This document shows positions 32,839-45,026 of a DNA stretch of 64,000 bases, one piece after another (the first letter of the stretch is position 1; each line of letters opens with the position of its first letter). The stretch covers positions 18,959-82,958 of the forward strand of contig WTXI01000163.1 in assembly GCA_022376515.1 (NCBI GenBank), read 5' to 3'. This DNA is from Lactifluus volemus (lineage: Eukaryota > Basidiomycota > Agaricomycetes > Russulales > Russulaceae). The notes under the pieces are model-generated. The model did not search any database, was not told the DNA's origin, and saw nothing but the letters and a program-made list of their open reading frames with translations. A program made the translations under genes and the position numbers.

Positions 32839-35800
32839 CACTCAGGCCTGCGAATCCAAACGGAGCTCGCTTCAACTCGAGGTCACTGGTACGTATCTTG
32901 GTGATGTCGCTCTGATAAGGGTTAAATTCTTTTTTCCCTATCAGTCCTCAGGGCGGACAACCTCCCCCTTCTCAAAACCCGGCTTAGAAAAGAAAGACGA
33001 TATTATATTAAAGTGACAGTCGGGGAGAGAACCTGGCAGACTCGATCCATGCGGAGCGTGGCGCAACGCGTGGAGTGGAACGAGAACGTCGGCGCATTGT
33101 GGGGAAACCTCATATTTTTACTCCTGTTTAGAACTGAATCTCCTGCAGCGTTGTACAACCACTCTCCACTATTACAGTTTCTCTTTATGCGAAGGGCACC
33201 ATCCACAAAGACGACCTTATTGGAAGGAAGGAGATTCCCTGTGAGCCCCAGCGTGGTTCGCCTTTCTCTTAGAATTTTATACGTCTGGCTGAATATCCTG
33301 CATGCAGAGCTTGATATCATTTTGAGCAGTGGTGACGGAATTGCTCGGCATCCAACCGAGTCAGCCACGCTCGTAACGATCACCGTGTCAGAAAACAACG
33401 AGACGGAGATATTAGACGGTGCTCTCAGTCGTGCCGAAGAAGCTATCAATACCATGGAAACATGGAGCAGCGCAGTTGACGTTATCAAGCAGGTGATGGA
33501 TGCGGTCAGCCAAATCGCAGCAGTACGGCTAATATCATCTCCCCTATCCTTCGTTGTGTTTATTTCCGTTCTTCAGCTACAGCCCTATGCAAATCTTGCA
33601 TGGAGTCTACTCTCAAAGATCCCCGAGGTGCCTATCCTTGCGCTGTTGGAGGATGCGAAACATTAACATTCACACTTTCTTCGCCTCGCCGCTAGGCTTT
33701 GCTTCAGCAGGTTCAACGTGATCAAAATGTCCGATCACTATTCGTGGCGATACGGGATGGGTTCGAATTTGCAAAGGATGCGGATGCTTTGAGGAACATC
33801 ATCCCGGAGTCTAGGCAGGCAAAAATACTTGAAGAAATGCTTCAGTGCGTCTCCGAAATCGGAAAATTCATCGAATTGTATGCGAAGCATGTGCAAGTCG
33901 GTAAGTCTTCCTGGCCTCTCGCCTTGTTGATTGTAAACATGTGACTTGTAGGAACGCGGACTTGGAAGAATATCCTCGGCCAGGTCGACGGGGAAATAGA
34001 ACAGTACCGTACCACGCTCATTCGACTGCGAGATGATTTCCTTGCGCGTGCTACTGTCACCACCGAGGTTGTTGTGCTTGGAATGCAGGACGACGTGAGT
34101 ATTATTACGCCAGTCAAGTAGGATTGACTTGACTCATCGGGGTGAATTCATAGCTATTGGGTGTGATAATCAGAGAGTTGCCTTATAAAGGGGGGTGGCG
34201 ACTCGGAAATAAGAATCGCTGTCTTCCAGGAACTCGCGAAGACTTCTTGGATCATATCATCAAGTGGGTCGAAAATCCGGAATCGGAACGTGGGCTCGTT
34301 CTTCTAGGCCAGGCAGGCACGGGAAAGTCTTCTATCGCACATGAGGTTGCACGTCGATTCGAGAACAAGTATCTCGGCTCATACTTTGCTTTTCTCCGGA
34401 AGGAGCAGTCCAAGGAAGAGGCTTACCAGCTATTCACGACCCTTGCTCGCGATCTTTCCGATCGCTATCCTGCGTTCAAGCTCGCCCTCGGAAATGCCCT
34501 CAAGAATAATTCATCTCTCTGTGGTACCCGAGACTATCTTACGCTTTTCGAATCCCTCATTCTTGAACCACTCAAGAAAGTGGAACTTCGTGATCCGATT
34601 CTCATCGTCATCGACGCATTGGATGAGTGTGGAGATGTAATCGGTAGAAATGGATTGCACACCTTCCTTGCTCAACACCTCTACCATCTCCCATCGAAAT
34701 TCCGGATATTCGTCACATCAAGGCCGGAGGATGGGATTGGAGCTGCATTTTCAAAAGCATTATCTGTCGACACGCTCTACATGGATGACCCGAAACTGGC
34801 CGCCAAGACGGAGCAAGATATATGCGCGTATGTTCAGAGCGAGCTCCCTCCTGAGGTGTTCAAAGACCATGGCATCAAGCTGGCAAAGGCAGCAGAGGGC
34901 TTGTTTCAGTGGGCAGCCGTCGGGTGCGGGTTCATCAATAGTCCTCCTGCTAGTTTCGGGTTCAGCAAGAAGAAGTGTGTACAGTGCCTGTTGGGACACT
35001 CTCGAGGTCGCGATGGACAAGATCCGTTGGACAAGTTATACGAAGAAGTTCTCGAAGGATACTTCAAGCCGCATGAAGCCCAGATGCTATTTCGGTCGGT
35101 GATGGGACATCTTTTTGCTGCGATCAAGCCTCTCTCCCTTCGTTCGTTGATCGCTCTGCGACGGCATGCCCCCATTGATGATCCCGAGGATTCAGATCCC
35201 GTTCATGAGATGTTGCGTCACCTCGGCTCGCTGCTGAGTAACGTGAATTCATCCGACGAATCACGGCCCATCATTCCCCTCCATACTTCATTCCGTGACT
35301 TCCTGACGAACAAGAAGAATGCGGTGTTTTATGTGGACCTTGGCGAAGCGCACCATGAATTAGCAGATGCCTGCCTTGGCCTAATGCTGGATAATCTCAA
35401 GTTCAACATTTGCAAGCTCGAGTCGTCATATCTTGCCAACAGTGACGTCCCGGACATGGAATCTCGAATTTCCGAGCATATTCCACCTGCATTATCATAT
35501 GCCTGCGTTTTCTGGGACGATCACTTAGAACATGTTGCTTTCGAATATGATCTATTCACGAAACTGCGATCACTGTTCGAGAAGAAGTTCCTGTTTTGGC
35601 TAGAAGTTCTTAGCATCAAGAGCAGTGTGGGCCTTGCTTCACCGGCACTATCATCTCTGAAGACATGGTTGCGGTCCGACCGGCGAAACGTAGGTGCAAC
35701 CTATCATGGAAAGTGACATATATTGACTATTGTGTAAAGTCACCACGGCCTTCCCAAGCTGAAGTGGAGAATTTTCTAGCACTAGCGCGTGATGCATCCA

Positions 35801-38121
35801 GGTTTATCTGGTATTTCGGGATGGCGATCGCAAGGAGCGCTCCACACATCTATGTCTCCGCTTTGCCCTTCACACCAACCTCTTCACATATCCTGAAGAT
35901 TTATAATCGCCTATTTCCTCACGTGTTGTCCCTAGAACGCGGGCAGTTGTCTCGTTGGCCAGCACTAGAAATGGCGACTCGAGCACATGACGGGCCAGTG
36001 CAGTGTGTAGTATTCTCGCCTGATGGACAGCGGATAGCCTCGGCTGGATACCACACGATTTGTGTCTGGGATGCCACGACGATGGAGGTTGTTGCGGGCC
36101 CGTTCACCGGACACACTGACGACGTCAAGTCTGTTGCATTCTCGCCAGATGGGGAGCGCATCGCTTCGGCCTCAAATGATTGCACGATTCGTGTGTGGGA
36201 TGCCGCAACAGGAGAGGTTGTAGTGGACCAAGTTACTGGACACACAAGCTGGGTCAGATCTATTGCATTCTCACCGGATGGAGAGCGCATCGCCTCGGCC
36301 TCAAGTGATTACACGATTCGTGTGTGGGATGCTGCAACAGGAGAGGTTGTAGCCGGTCCATTTACTGGACACACTGATGCGGTCATGTGTGTTGCATTCT
36401 CGCCAGAGGGACAGCACATCGCTTCGGCCTCAGCAGATCGCACGATCTGCGTGTGGGATGTTGCAACCGGAGAGATTGTATTGGGACCATTAACTGGACA
36501 TTCCGGTGTGGTCGCATCGGTCGTATTCTCCCCGAATGGGCAACGTGTTGCCTCGGCCTCGTACGATCACACCATTCGTATGTGGGATGCGTCAACAGGA
36601 CAGGTCGTAGTGGGCCCATTCACTGGACACATCGGACATGTCTACTCTGTTGTATTTTCGCCAGATGGGCAGCGCATTGCTTCTGCCTCACAAGATCTCA
36701 CAATTCGCGTATGGGATGCCACAAGTGGTGAGATTGTAGCGGGCCCGTTTACCGGACACCCAAATAATGTCAACTCCGTTGCATTCTCGCCAGACGGCGA
36801 GCGCATTGCTTCGGCCTCAGAAGATTTTACCATTCGCATGTGGGATGCTACTGCAGGAGTGTCCGTGGACCCGCCAGTGTTTACCGGACATACAGATGTT
36901 GTCAACTCTGTTGCCTTCTCACCGGATGGACGGCGCATTGCTTCGGCCTCGGGAGATTGCAAGATTTGTGTGTGGGATGCCACAACGGGAGAGGTCGTAG
37001 CGGGCCCATTTACTGGACACACTAGTTGGGCTTACTCTGCCGTTTTCTCGCCTGACGGGCAGCGCATCGCCTCGACCTCGGACGATCGCACTGTTCGTGT
37101 GTGGGATGCAGCTACAGGACATCTTGTAGCGGGCCCATTTACTGGACACACCAATTGGGTCAGATCTGTTGCGTTCTCGCCAGAGGGGCAGCGGATCGTT
37201 TCCGCTTCAGAGGATCAGACGATTCGCGTGTGGAATGCTGCAACAGGGGAGGCTGTGGCGGGCCCATTTACTGGACACACTGAACGCGTCAATTTCGTGG
37301 CGTTCTCGCCGGAAGGGAAGCGCATTGCCTCGGCCTCGTACGACACCACCATCCTCGTGTGGGATGCTGATACGGGAGAGATCGTAGCAGGCCCGTTTAC
37401 TGGACACGGAGGTCAGGTTAATTCCCTTGCATTCTCGCCCGACGGGCAACGCATTGCCTCGGCCTCATCCGATGACATGATTCGGGTGTGGGATGCCGCC
37501 AACGGAGAGGTTGTAGTGGGCCCGTTGACTGGACATACCAGTTCGGTCTTTTCTGTCGTATTCTCACCAGATGGGCAGCGTATTGCTTCGGGTTCATATG
37601 ATCAAACGATTCGCGTGTGGGATGCCGTAACAGGAGAGCTCGTAGCTGGCCCGTTCACCGGACACACAGATTCGGTTAGTTCAGTTGCATTCTCACCAGA
37701 CGGGCGGCGCATTGCCTCGGGCTCAGCGGATTTCACAATTCGCGTTTGGGATGTTGCAATAGGAATGCCCGAAAGGGACCTGTCTGCTGGAGAGCCCAAA
37801 TCGGCCCTCTTCCCTGCGGCATCTTCGCTGGGCACGCAGCCCATCGCTTCTACCTCGCGAGGTCGCATGATCTGTGTAAAGGGGAGAACAGAAGATATTG
37901 ACAAGATCTATTTTATAGACAAGCTCTTCATCGATGCTAATGGTTGGATCCATGGAGATGAGGGGGAACTTATTTTATGGATTCCTCAGATTCACCGGCC
38001 ATATATCAGTAGATATAACACCGTCTGGATTGCAGGCAAACACTATACCCAGCTTGATCTTTCAAACTTTGTTCATGGAGCTAACTGGGCCAGAGTATAT
38101 GTTGATAGTTCATCTGAATAG
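32839..38121 (+). CDS. NLR-C: C2-like / helical / NACHT / 14xWD40 STAND protein
   Basis: Exons: 32839-32888, 32945-33098, 33149-33255, 33308-33522, 33577-33627, 33696-33900, 33952-34094, 34154-35689, 35740-38121. Phases agree throughout and lengths match NLR-B except for one codon in the second exon. It has the same domain order: C2-like start VLRADNLPLLKTRLRKERRY, helical region, NACHT with GQAGTGKSS and ILIVIDALDE, 14 WD40 repeats and the tail LDLSNFVHGANW. NACHT is nearly identical to NLR-B, whereas the WD40 repeats differ at a limited set of positions (for example SNDCTIRVWD against SDDCTIRVWD, SSDYTIRVWD against SDDSTIRVWD). It shares the 86-bp deletion with NLR-B. It is expected to be a cytosolic STAND receptor with altered recognition specificity (inference). 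Confidence 0.85.
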
Positions 38122-38390
38122 ACTTGGAGCTAGTTGTATTCTATGTACGTATGTTATCCCCGAATACCGTATCTTGAAGGAATTGGCATTAGTGAATGTC
38201 GAGGGCGAGGCAGAGGACCATGTGGAGGTCATTGAGAGCGTCTCATCCAATGATGTTTATGTATCAATTGGGGCTCGGATATACTCAGACTCGGGGGAAC
38301 ATTCAATTGCATCCACATCCGTCTGTAGTTTAGCAGGCGGGTGGTTTTATATCGGTACAAATGGTCACCTCTCCTTTCCAGACACATGAG

Positions 38391-38900
38391 TGAATACGCC
38401 GGCCCATCCCCTGTCATAGTTACTCGAGCCTGGAGGATGTGACAGGGTCACCTTGCGAACCAGAAGAGTAGATCGGATTCACTCGAACGCTTGGATTGGA
38501 TTGCATACTTATAACTTCGACCAATTGAGGTCACGTCGCATCGATCCCTGCGTATTCTTAGCATCGTCACGGTGATCTCGATATTATTCGAATGAGAGAA
38601 GAAGGCCCTGCTTAGTATCGATCTGCCCTTTCAAAGTGAGAGGGAATGAGAGGCCGAACTTACTGGTCATTCTTGACGTAAGAGCAGCCTCGTCTCGCCT
38701 TATACAGATCACATATCAAGTTAGCTGATTTCAGAGAGCCTGAGAGAGGAGAGAAGACCCCACTGCCACAACTAGCAGGATCAGGGTTGGGGAGGGGAAA
38801 GAAATTCAGTTATGAGTATCTCCAGCTGAGGCATAAATGAAAGCCAGGTAAGTATATAATTTGGTGGGAAGTAACAAATTTTTACAAGGAGAGTCTGTGA
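38391..38900. other. Intergenic, no recognisable gene
   Basis: Past the end of the duplicated cassette only short frames are present. Confidence 0.5.
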
Positions 38901-39044
38901 CACCCAATCTACACATCATTATACTGTGGGCAGCAGTTTTACTTCCAATTGGATCTTCCTTGCTGAGAACTGCCAGTTGTTAGCAAAGGAAATCCAACTG
39001 GATGCAAAACTGCTGTCCACAGTATGAGGATCCATAGATTGAGT
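38901..39044. repeat. Imperfect hairpin (inverted repeat with ~72-nt arms and almost no loop)
   Basis: Arm 1 (38901-38972) and the reverse complement of arm 2 (38973-39044) match along their whole length with scattered mismatches. Best blocks are ATACTGTGG, CAGCAGTTTT and TTGGAT, with TTGCTGAGAACTG against TTGCTAACAACTG at the centre. The centre is only one or two unpaired bases. It could be a MITE-like foldback element or a small-RNA precursor. It lies in the 3' flank of the convergent NLR-C and PLD genes. Confidence 0.7.
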
Positions 39045-39164
39045 GATTGAAATGTTGTAGGTAAAGAAAATGCCTGTTTTTTCCGAATGATGACATCAAT
39101 ACCAGGCTCGCTCAATGCAATTCCCTACTACACTATAGTACACATTCACTTTTTTACCCGAAGT

Positions 39165-42100
39165 TCAGATATATAATTGAAGGAAAGGGTCGGCCCCACT
39201 CCACATGATTCCCTCCGCAAAATCTTTCTGACCGATCAAAAAGTCCTGTGAATTTTAAAGTCAGGACCAGGGATTTGGAAGGGAAGCGGATAAAAGCAAC
39301 GAACGATTTGAGCTTCGACAAGCGATCCCCGCACCAGCGAAAGTCTCTCTATCACGTGATCTACGGACACTCCAGGAACAACGTGTCCCACCTTGACTTT
39401 CGGCTTATATGACTGCACGGTGTTAACACGGCAAAGCGCACAGGACTGGCGATTCCAGATACTTACATTATAGGCCGCCCAGTCGGGCACGCGGTTACTC
39501 GGCACCGGGCGAAAGAGCTCCGTATACACCTCACGATTTACTCGTGCCGTGGTGTTCCACAGATTCAAGAAGTCATCAGACAACGGGTCTGCAACGCTCA
39601 TGTCCTCCTCGAGACCCGTCTCGTCGTCATTTGGAACCGGAGCCGGACGCATGAAGGAAGTAACCCGATCTTGGAGCATGTTTACCGGATGGACCAAACC
39701 GAGGTGCCCTGCAGGCCGCGTACGTTTGTGTGAACATAACTTAGTTTATACTGCAATACACACGCACCACGGAAGAGCTTGCGTCGCAGGGAGGCTGCGA
39801 AGCGGGCTGCCATGTACGGCTGTCCATCCATCATACTTGGAATCTTGTCTTCGTCCTCGACGACCAATGCAATCTCAGAGTCATGATCGCCCTGCGGTCA
39901 GTATATATGAATACAAGATCGGTTGTAATCAGCAAGTTCGGTATTGCGTACCCTCTGACTACGGTCATTCAGATTAGCTGAACCCATCTGAGTTACGACA
40001 AGATCAGAGAGTTGCTGCACGGTATGACCGGAGACATGCTTACGATAACGCGGCGATCGTCAACAATCATGACCTTACTATGGATATACGCCAGCTCGGA
40101 AACGTATCTGGAAAGGGCGTGAAATTTAGGCGCAGGTCTTCTCAAAATTAGACTAATAACATACGATTCAAGCTCTTCTTCCTTGGTTCCAAACCACTGC
40201 TCATCCGCAAGCCTCGTCGTGTCTTGTAACGCGTGTTGGCCAACCGTGTCAGCAACTGTGGCAAATCTGGCCCCGCCGATTGTACTTGCATTACGTTCGA
40301 ACTGCGCGATCATATTGGCTGCTTCGTCGTGCGAGGCGGGAATTCGGTACTTTTCTGTCTTCATCGTTGTCTTTTCGCCGAGGAAAAGCCCATCGGACGT
40401 CGGCTCAGGAATCGTGATCGTGACCTCGGTTGGCATGTCCCTATCCACCGAGTCGTAGACCCACTGGCGCGCGAGTGCTGCCTGCGCTTGGCCGAATTTG
40501 ACGCCCGACCTTGTCTCTGTCGGAGCGATGAGCGTGTCTTTGACCCACAAATTAGAAGAGTGATCAATAGACATTGTGAGCACGTACTCATGGGAGCAGG
40601 GATCCGATCGTATACACGTAGATTATAGAACCGGATGTAGTCAGTTCTTGAGGTACACTCCGTCAGATGGCACGTATAGAACAAGGACTATGTGCTCACG
40701 GCTCGAACCCCGCGTGACGGATCTCCTCATATATACTACTTCCACCGCGATTGATAGTGCGGTACTGAGCGGCAATGATGGTCTTGATTGTAGTTGCATT
40801 CTTCACATCACCTGCATTATCGGGAAGCTCCGGAAAAACTACGATGACCTAGAAAAAGAGCGTTAGGCACACTTTGAACAAGAGAGGAACTGCCCACTTT
40901 GAATTTCTTCTGGGACTTTGCAGCACGAAGGATGCGCTCGACAAGTGCAGAGGCAATCTGATTCTTCACGGGACCCGTACCTTTGGTGTTCGATATGCTA
41001 GAGACACAAATCAGGCTACCTTGATAAATCAGAGGAATAGTCTAGCGTACAAGTATTGGTTCTCTACGAGGTGCAATTTAGGACCGCTCATACATGATGT
41101 CAAACTGGTTACAACGTACCAATGTAAATGAAGTGCTCGGCTTGGTGAATCATCTGGATATCTGTCACCATCTATTAGCCTGCGTTTCGGTAAGATCCGT
41201 TCTTCTTACAGGCGTTCTGAATGCTGTGTTCCGTTGATACGCCAAGGCTCCATGGGCAGACACTCCGAACGACCTGTGCATGGCATGTCCCATAAGGGGG
41301 CCTTGAGCCAATTTGATCAACTCTGTCCTTGAAGAGGCTGTTGAAGCGCTATTTGGAATGCTGATTAGCGGGATGTCATGATTGTTCACAGTATGGATGG
41401 CGTACGATTGCTCCGCTTGGAGCGGCTACGGCATCGTTTGGGAACGCAAGCCACTTGTAGCGACTTGAATGGGGTAATCAGCATGAGCGGTGTTCCAAAA
41501 TGGACTCAAAACGAACTTGTCATTTTTATACTCATCCTACGGGTTGTGCTGATAAGTGATGATAAGGTTACTGTATTTCGTGGAGTGTAGCACACCTTGA
41601 CACCCTTGATCCAGTTCCACCGCTGAATGAAGTGTTGCACAATGTCGAGGACAACGGGGCCGTTGATTGTCATGTGCAACTAGTAGAATTCTCAGTGAGC
41701 CAGGGCCGAACTCGGAACGAAAACAGACGTACGTCATGCCATGGCATACGAGGGCTCTCCAATAGGGAAATGTTTTCGTTTACATAGTCTTTGACGTTTC
41801 GATAATCCGTGATACGCTCATTGTTGAAATCTTGGCCTGGGAAAATAGTGCGTGAGAAATCTGTCGGATGGGCATCGGCAAGCGCCTGATTCTGGGTGTC
41901 CCAACGGCCAAAACAAATATCGATCCCGCCAATGCAAGCGCGATGGTTGTCAACTACAATGATTTTCTCGTGGTGCGTCCAATACTCGGAGATATCTAAT
42001 CATTGATTCTAATAGATAAATGCGCCACCTAGGCTGAAAAATAAATGCCCACCTTTAGTCCCAAGGTGGTTTGGGTGACGCATACATGCAATGTTGGGAT

Positions 42101-42730
42101 GCAAGTCTTCGAGAGCTCTCTAAAAATAAGAGCACGGTCGTGTGGTCAGTAACAGGCCCTCTTACCTCGGTGTGGGCCGAGTTAATTGTCAACAATGGTT
42201 CAATCTTTGGGTGGCGCAGAGCTGGTAAGTTATCACAGAGGCGGTAGTGCTATCAATTGCGTACCTCCTGATAAACAGCTACACATATCTTCACCCCTTG
42301 CTCTGCCTTGCGGAAGAGGATCCTGTCGAGGCGCCAATCTGCATTTTTCGCAGGCGGACGGCGTAGGTAGAGCTCAGGACTCAACCACCAGTCCTCAAAT
42401 GGGGGTCAAGCACGAAGGAAAACACGAGGAATGATCTATACCTGTATAAAGATGCACTCCCTTGCGCTTTCAAGCATCTCAGACAGCGCATAGAAATAGT
42501 CGTGGCCCTTGATGTGCCTGAAGCACTCTTAAGAGGAAGCTATTCGTGAAGGAAAACATTACCTACCACTTGACAAAATTCTGAGGTCGTTCGCCCGCAA
42601 AGCTTAAAAAACGATGATTCGCATTTACTTCTGTACGCGTGTTGTCATTGACTGTCGTCTCAGGAGCTCCGAGTCCTTCTATGACGTCGGTTATGCCCTT
42701 CGGTAAGTGGAGATGACTGAGGAAGGACAT
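39165..42730 (-). CDS. PLD1: Phospholipase D (two HKD motifs), many small exons
   Basis: ATG at 42730; first exon 42730-42567, second 42517-42442, last exon 39245-39165 ending at TGA 39167-39165. Intervening exons are recognised by family blocks in order: [16 protein letters not shown] (near 42405-42350); [20 protein letters not shown] with GRWDTQ (about 41975-41900, first HKD); [15 protein letters not shown] (41670-41620); WLAFPND (41455); [14 protein letters not shown] (41150-41110); [15 protein letters not shown] (40645-40600); [15 protein letters not shown] (40085-40045, second HKD); [16 protein letters not shown] (39875-39825); [20 protein letters not shown] (39590-39530); and VKVGHVVPG. 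It hydrolyses phosphatidylcholine to phosphatidic acid and choline, acting at membranes. No PX or PH domain precedes the catalytic part, so it is a short fungal PLD rather than a full Spo14. The last introns use donors such as GTTCGT. Confidence 0.9.
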
Positions 42731-45026
42731 GTTGATGAAGAAGAAAAGCAGTGAACGAGAGTCTTTATCGATCCTCGCATCTTATAACGGCGTCAGCGGC
42801 AACGTGGTTGGAGCAGTAACGGCAGCGACATTTCTCGCCGGTTACGCCGACGATATATGAGGTCCTATATCTCAAACGGGTGGCAAATTGGTGCCACGGC
42901 CGCGGCTGACGACGACTTGCGCTGCTTCCGCGTCAAATCCTCGCTGCTGCGCGACGTTGAGGAGTCTCTCTTCCGAGTCATCTCGCACAACAACAACCCA
43001 CAGCAGGACGGCCGAGCGGGCACACTTTTGAATTGTTAAACACATTCAGTTTCTCGTTTAATTAATATATTTCTTTTAATTCTTCGAAGTCAGAGTGTGA
43101 TCGGACCTGCGCTGGAAATCGGAATTTCGTCGGAATGGCATGCCAAGAAAGACAAGCCAAAACAAATGACCAGGTATATACGTCATAGTGTTCTTTTTCA
43201 AGTTCGCGTGTGCCTGTTTCAAAGACAAATCGAAGTAAATCTAAGTGACTTGAACTAATTCAACTCATATCAAACTGTTCACATATTAAATTCAATCCGA
43301 TCGGAGGCAATTAGTGCGCTCAATTTCAATTGATGGGTAGATTGTATCAGATTATGTATCAGATTATTATAAATTAATTTATTGTCCATTTATGGTACAA
43401 TTGTATCTAGTTGGCTGTATTCTGCCCTCCTCGCTATCACCTCAGAGGCTCGGCCCTGGTCTGGCCATCGCCTACTAGCCTGATGGTCTAGGTGCCATGT
43501 GTTGGAGATAGTTCGTGTGAATAACGTACAGCACGAACGGATAGGCTTCGATGACATAATACATGTCTCCCTCATGGCGCGGAAAACTAGGCGTGGCAAC
43601 GGGGGGCGAACTCACGGACGTATTCATATCTTTTCTTTTCCCACTCATCACTTTTGGAGCTGGCTGGCTGGCTGCGTGCCGGAGAGACCGACAAGCTCTT
43701 ATTGATGTGGAGTAGGTTTACAATGCGCCGACTCGGAACATTGGATAAGTGTTTTTGTCCCCATTATAATACCGTAGATCCGTGCACGTAACTTATCAAG
43801 AACAGTGCCGTAAGTACTACTGTAAGTCTTTGAGCTTGAGCTTGAGCGCTTGAGCCCCCATCGGGCCCCATCATTCAAAATCTGTTCAATGTTCCATCAC
43901 CGTTTCATCTGTTTTACCGGTCCACCGGTCCCTTTAGGTTACGATAATAGAAGGAATACTATCCCGAGCGCTGGGTTTGAACACGAGTAGGTGTTTGAAC
44001 AGTCAATATTTCTACCACTTCCTATCCACTTCAGCCCTCGGTATTCTCGGGATGAGCAGTTACTGTGATTATCAAACAATGTATAAATTTTATTTCACAG
44101 AGGAGAGCCATATCGTTGAGGAATTTCAGTTTTGAACATCAAAATTTGCCTTGATTTGGAAAGAATAGTGTCTGGATGGTTTTTATGAATTGAAATTTCT
44201 AAAAAAAATTGATACAAATGGAGTCTGCCTATATGAGAAGCCTCCTAGCAATTTACAGGTACAGTCAACCACAATAGCGAACAGGATGGAGCATTTGCAG
44301 CAACCATATGTTGAGCGTGACAATCTCCTAAAGCGGAGATTGAAACGCGTATGCCAGCGGAGGCGTTCCAGTGGTTCCACACCTTCGAAAGCTCCAAAAG
44401 GAAAGAAATGATTAGAAATCCATGCCAGGAACTGTGACTGATGTGACTGAAACTGTTCAAAAGCCTACTTTTTGGTATACCCCCCAACCGGCATCGCTCT
44501 GCCAATCGCACAGTTGGCTATACTCGATTTTTTACTACATGAAAGTCTAGATAAGAAGCATATATATACTGTAGAGAAAGCCGAAGACCAGTAGTCATTA
44601 GCACCCACATTTCCGAGGCACAAATTCAAAATTTGTTCAAACACCTACTCGGTGATAGTACGCATGGGGAGCACCCCTTTGTAACCTTGGATCATTGGTT
44701 CAAGGAGTCAGCAGACCACTCACCTACTCTGGTTGATGGATGCAGATTGGTTTCGTCGATAATTGAGCACACACTCCATGGAGTGAGTAAGAAAAAATTG
44801 AATCGTAGATATGCATTAGAATTAATACAACAAGTTGTACGTTTTTCATTGTCAGGCATGACCATCGTAGAACAACAACGTCCAACGCGAACATGCTAGA
44901 GAAAGGTCAGTTCCCAGTCCTGAGAAAAGAGTAAACGAGTGCCAGTGATGTTGAAAACACAATGGGGCGTTTTACGAGACGGAACGTAAAAAGTACATGT
45001 ATGCTGCCCTGTGCGCTGTGTACGCA
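42731..45026. other. Intergenic, no recognisable gene
   Basis: AT-rich in 43020-43400 and 44050-44620. A short TTGAGC hexamer repeat lies at about 43835-43857. Open frames at 44190-44411 and 44633-44899 have no recognised family and were not accepted. Confidence 0.45.

Larger units (their letters stand above)
29815..38390 (+). repeat. Tandem duplication, unit 2
   Basis: The second copy of the 21490-29800 unit. The junction is near 29798-29830, where the NLR-B 3' flank stops matching the flanks of A and C and sequence from the middle of Rrn5 begins. The right part, 38240-38390, is NLR 3' flank that unit 1 lacks but cassette A has. Confidence 0.8.

Noticed and set aside
42780..43030. Upstream exon of PLD encoding a PX or PH domain
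   Set aside because: The frame at 42857-43039 is on the opposite strand and shows no such motif, and the ATG at 42730 is matched by the duplicated relic at 18104.
43834..43857. TTGAGC hexamer run as a telomere-like or regulatory repeat
   Set aside because: Only about four imperfect copies; a simple slippage repeat.
44190..44899. Two short frames (74 and 89 codons) left of the transporter
   Set aside because: AT-rich, single copy, no recognisable motif; length within chance expectation.
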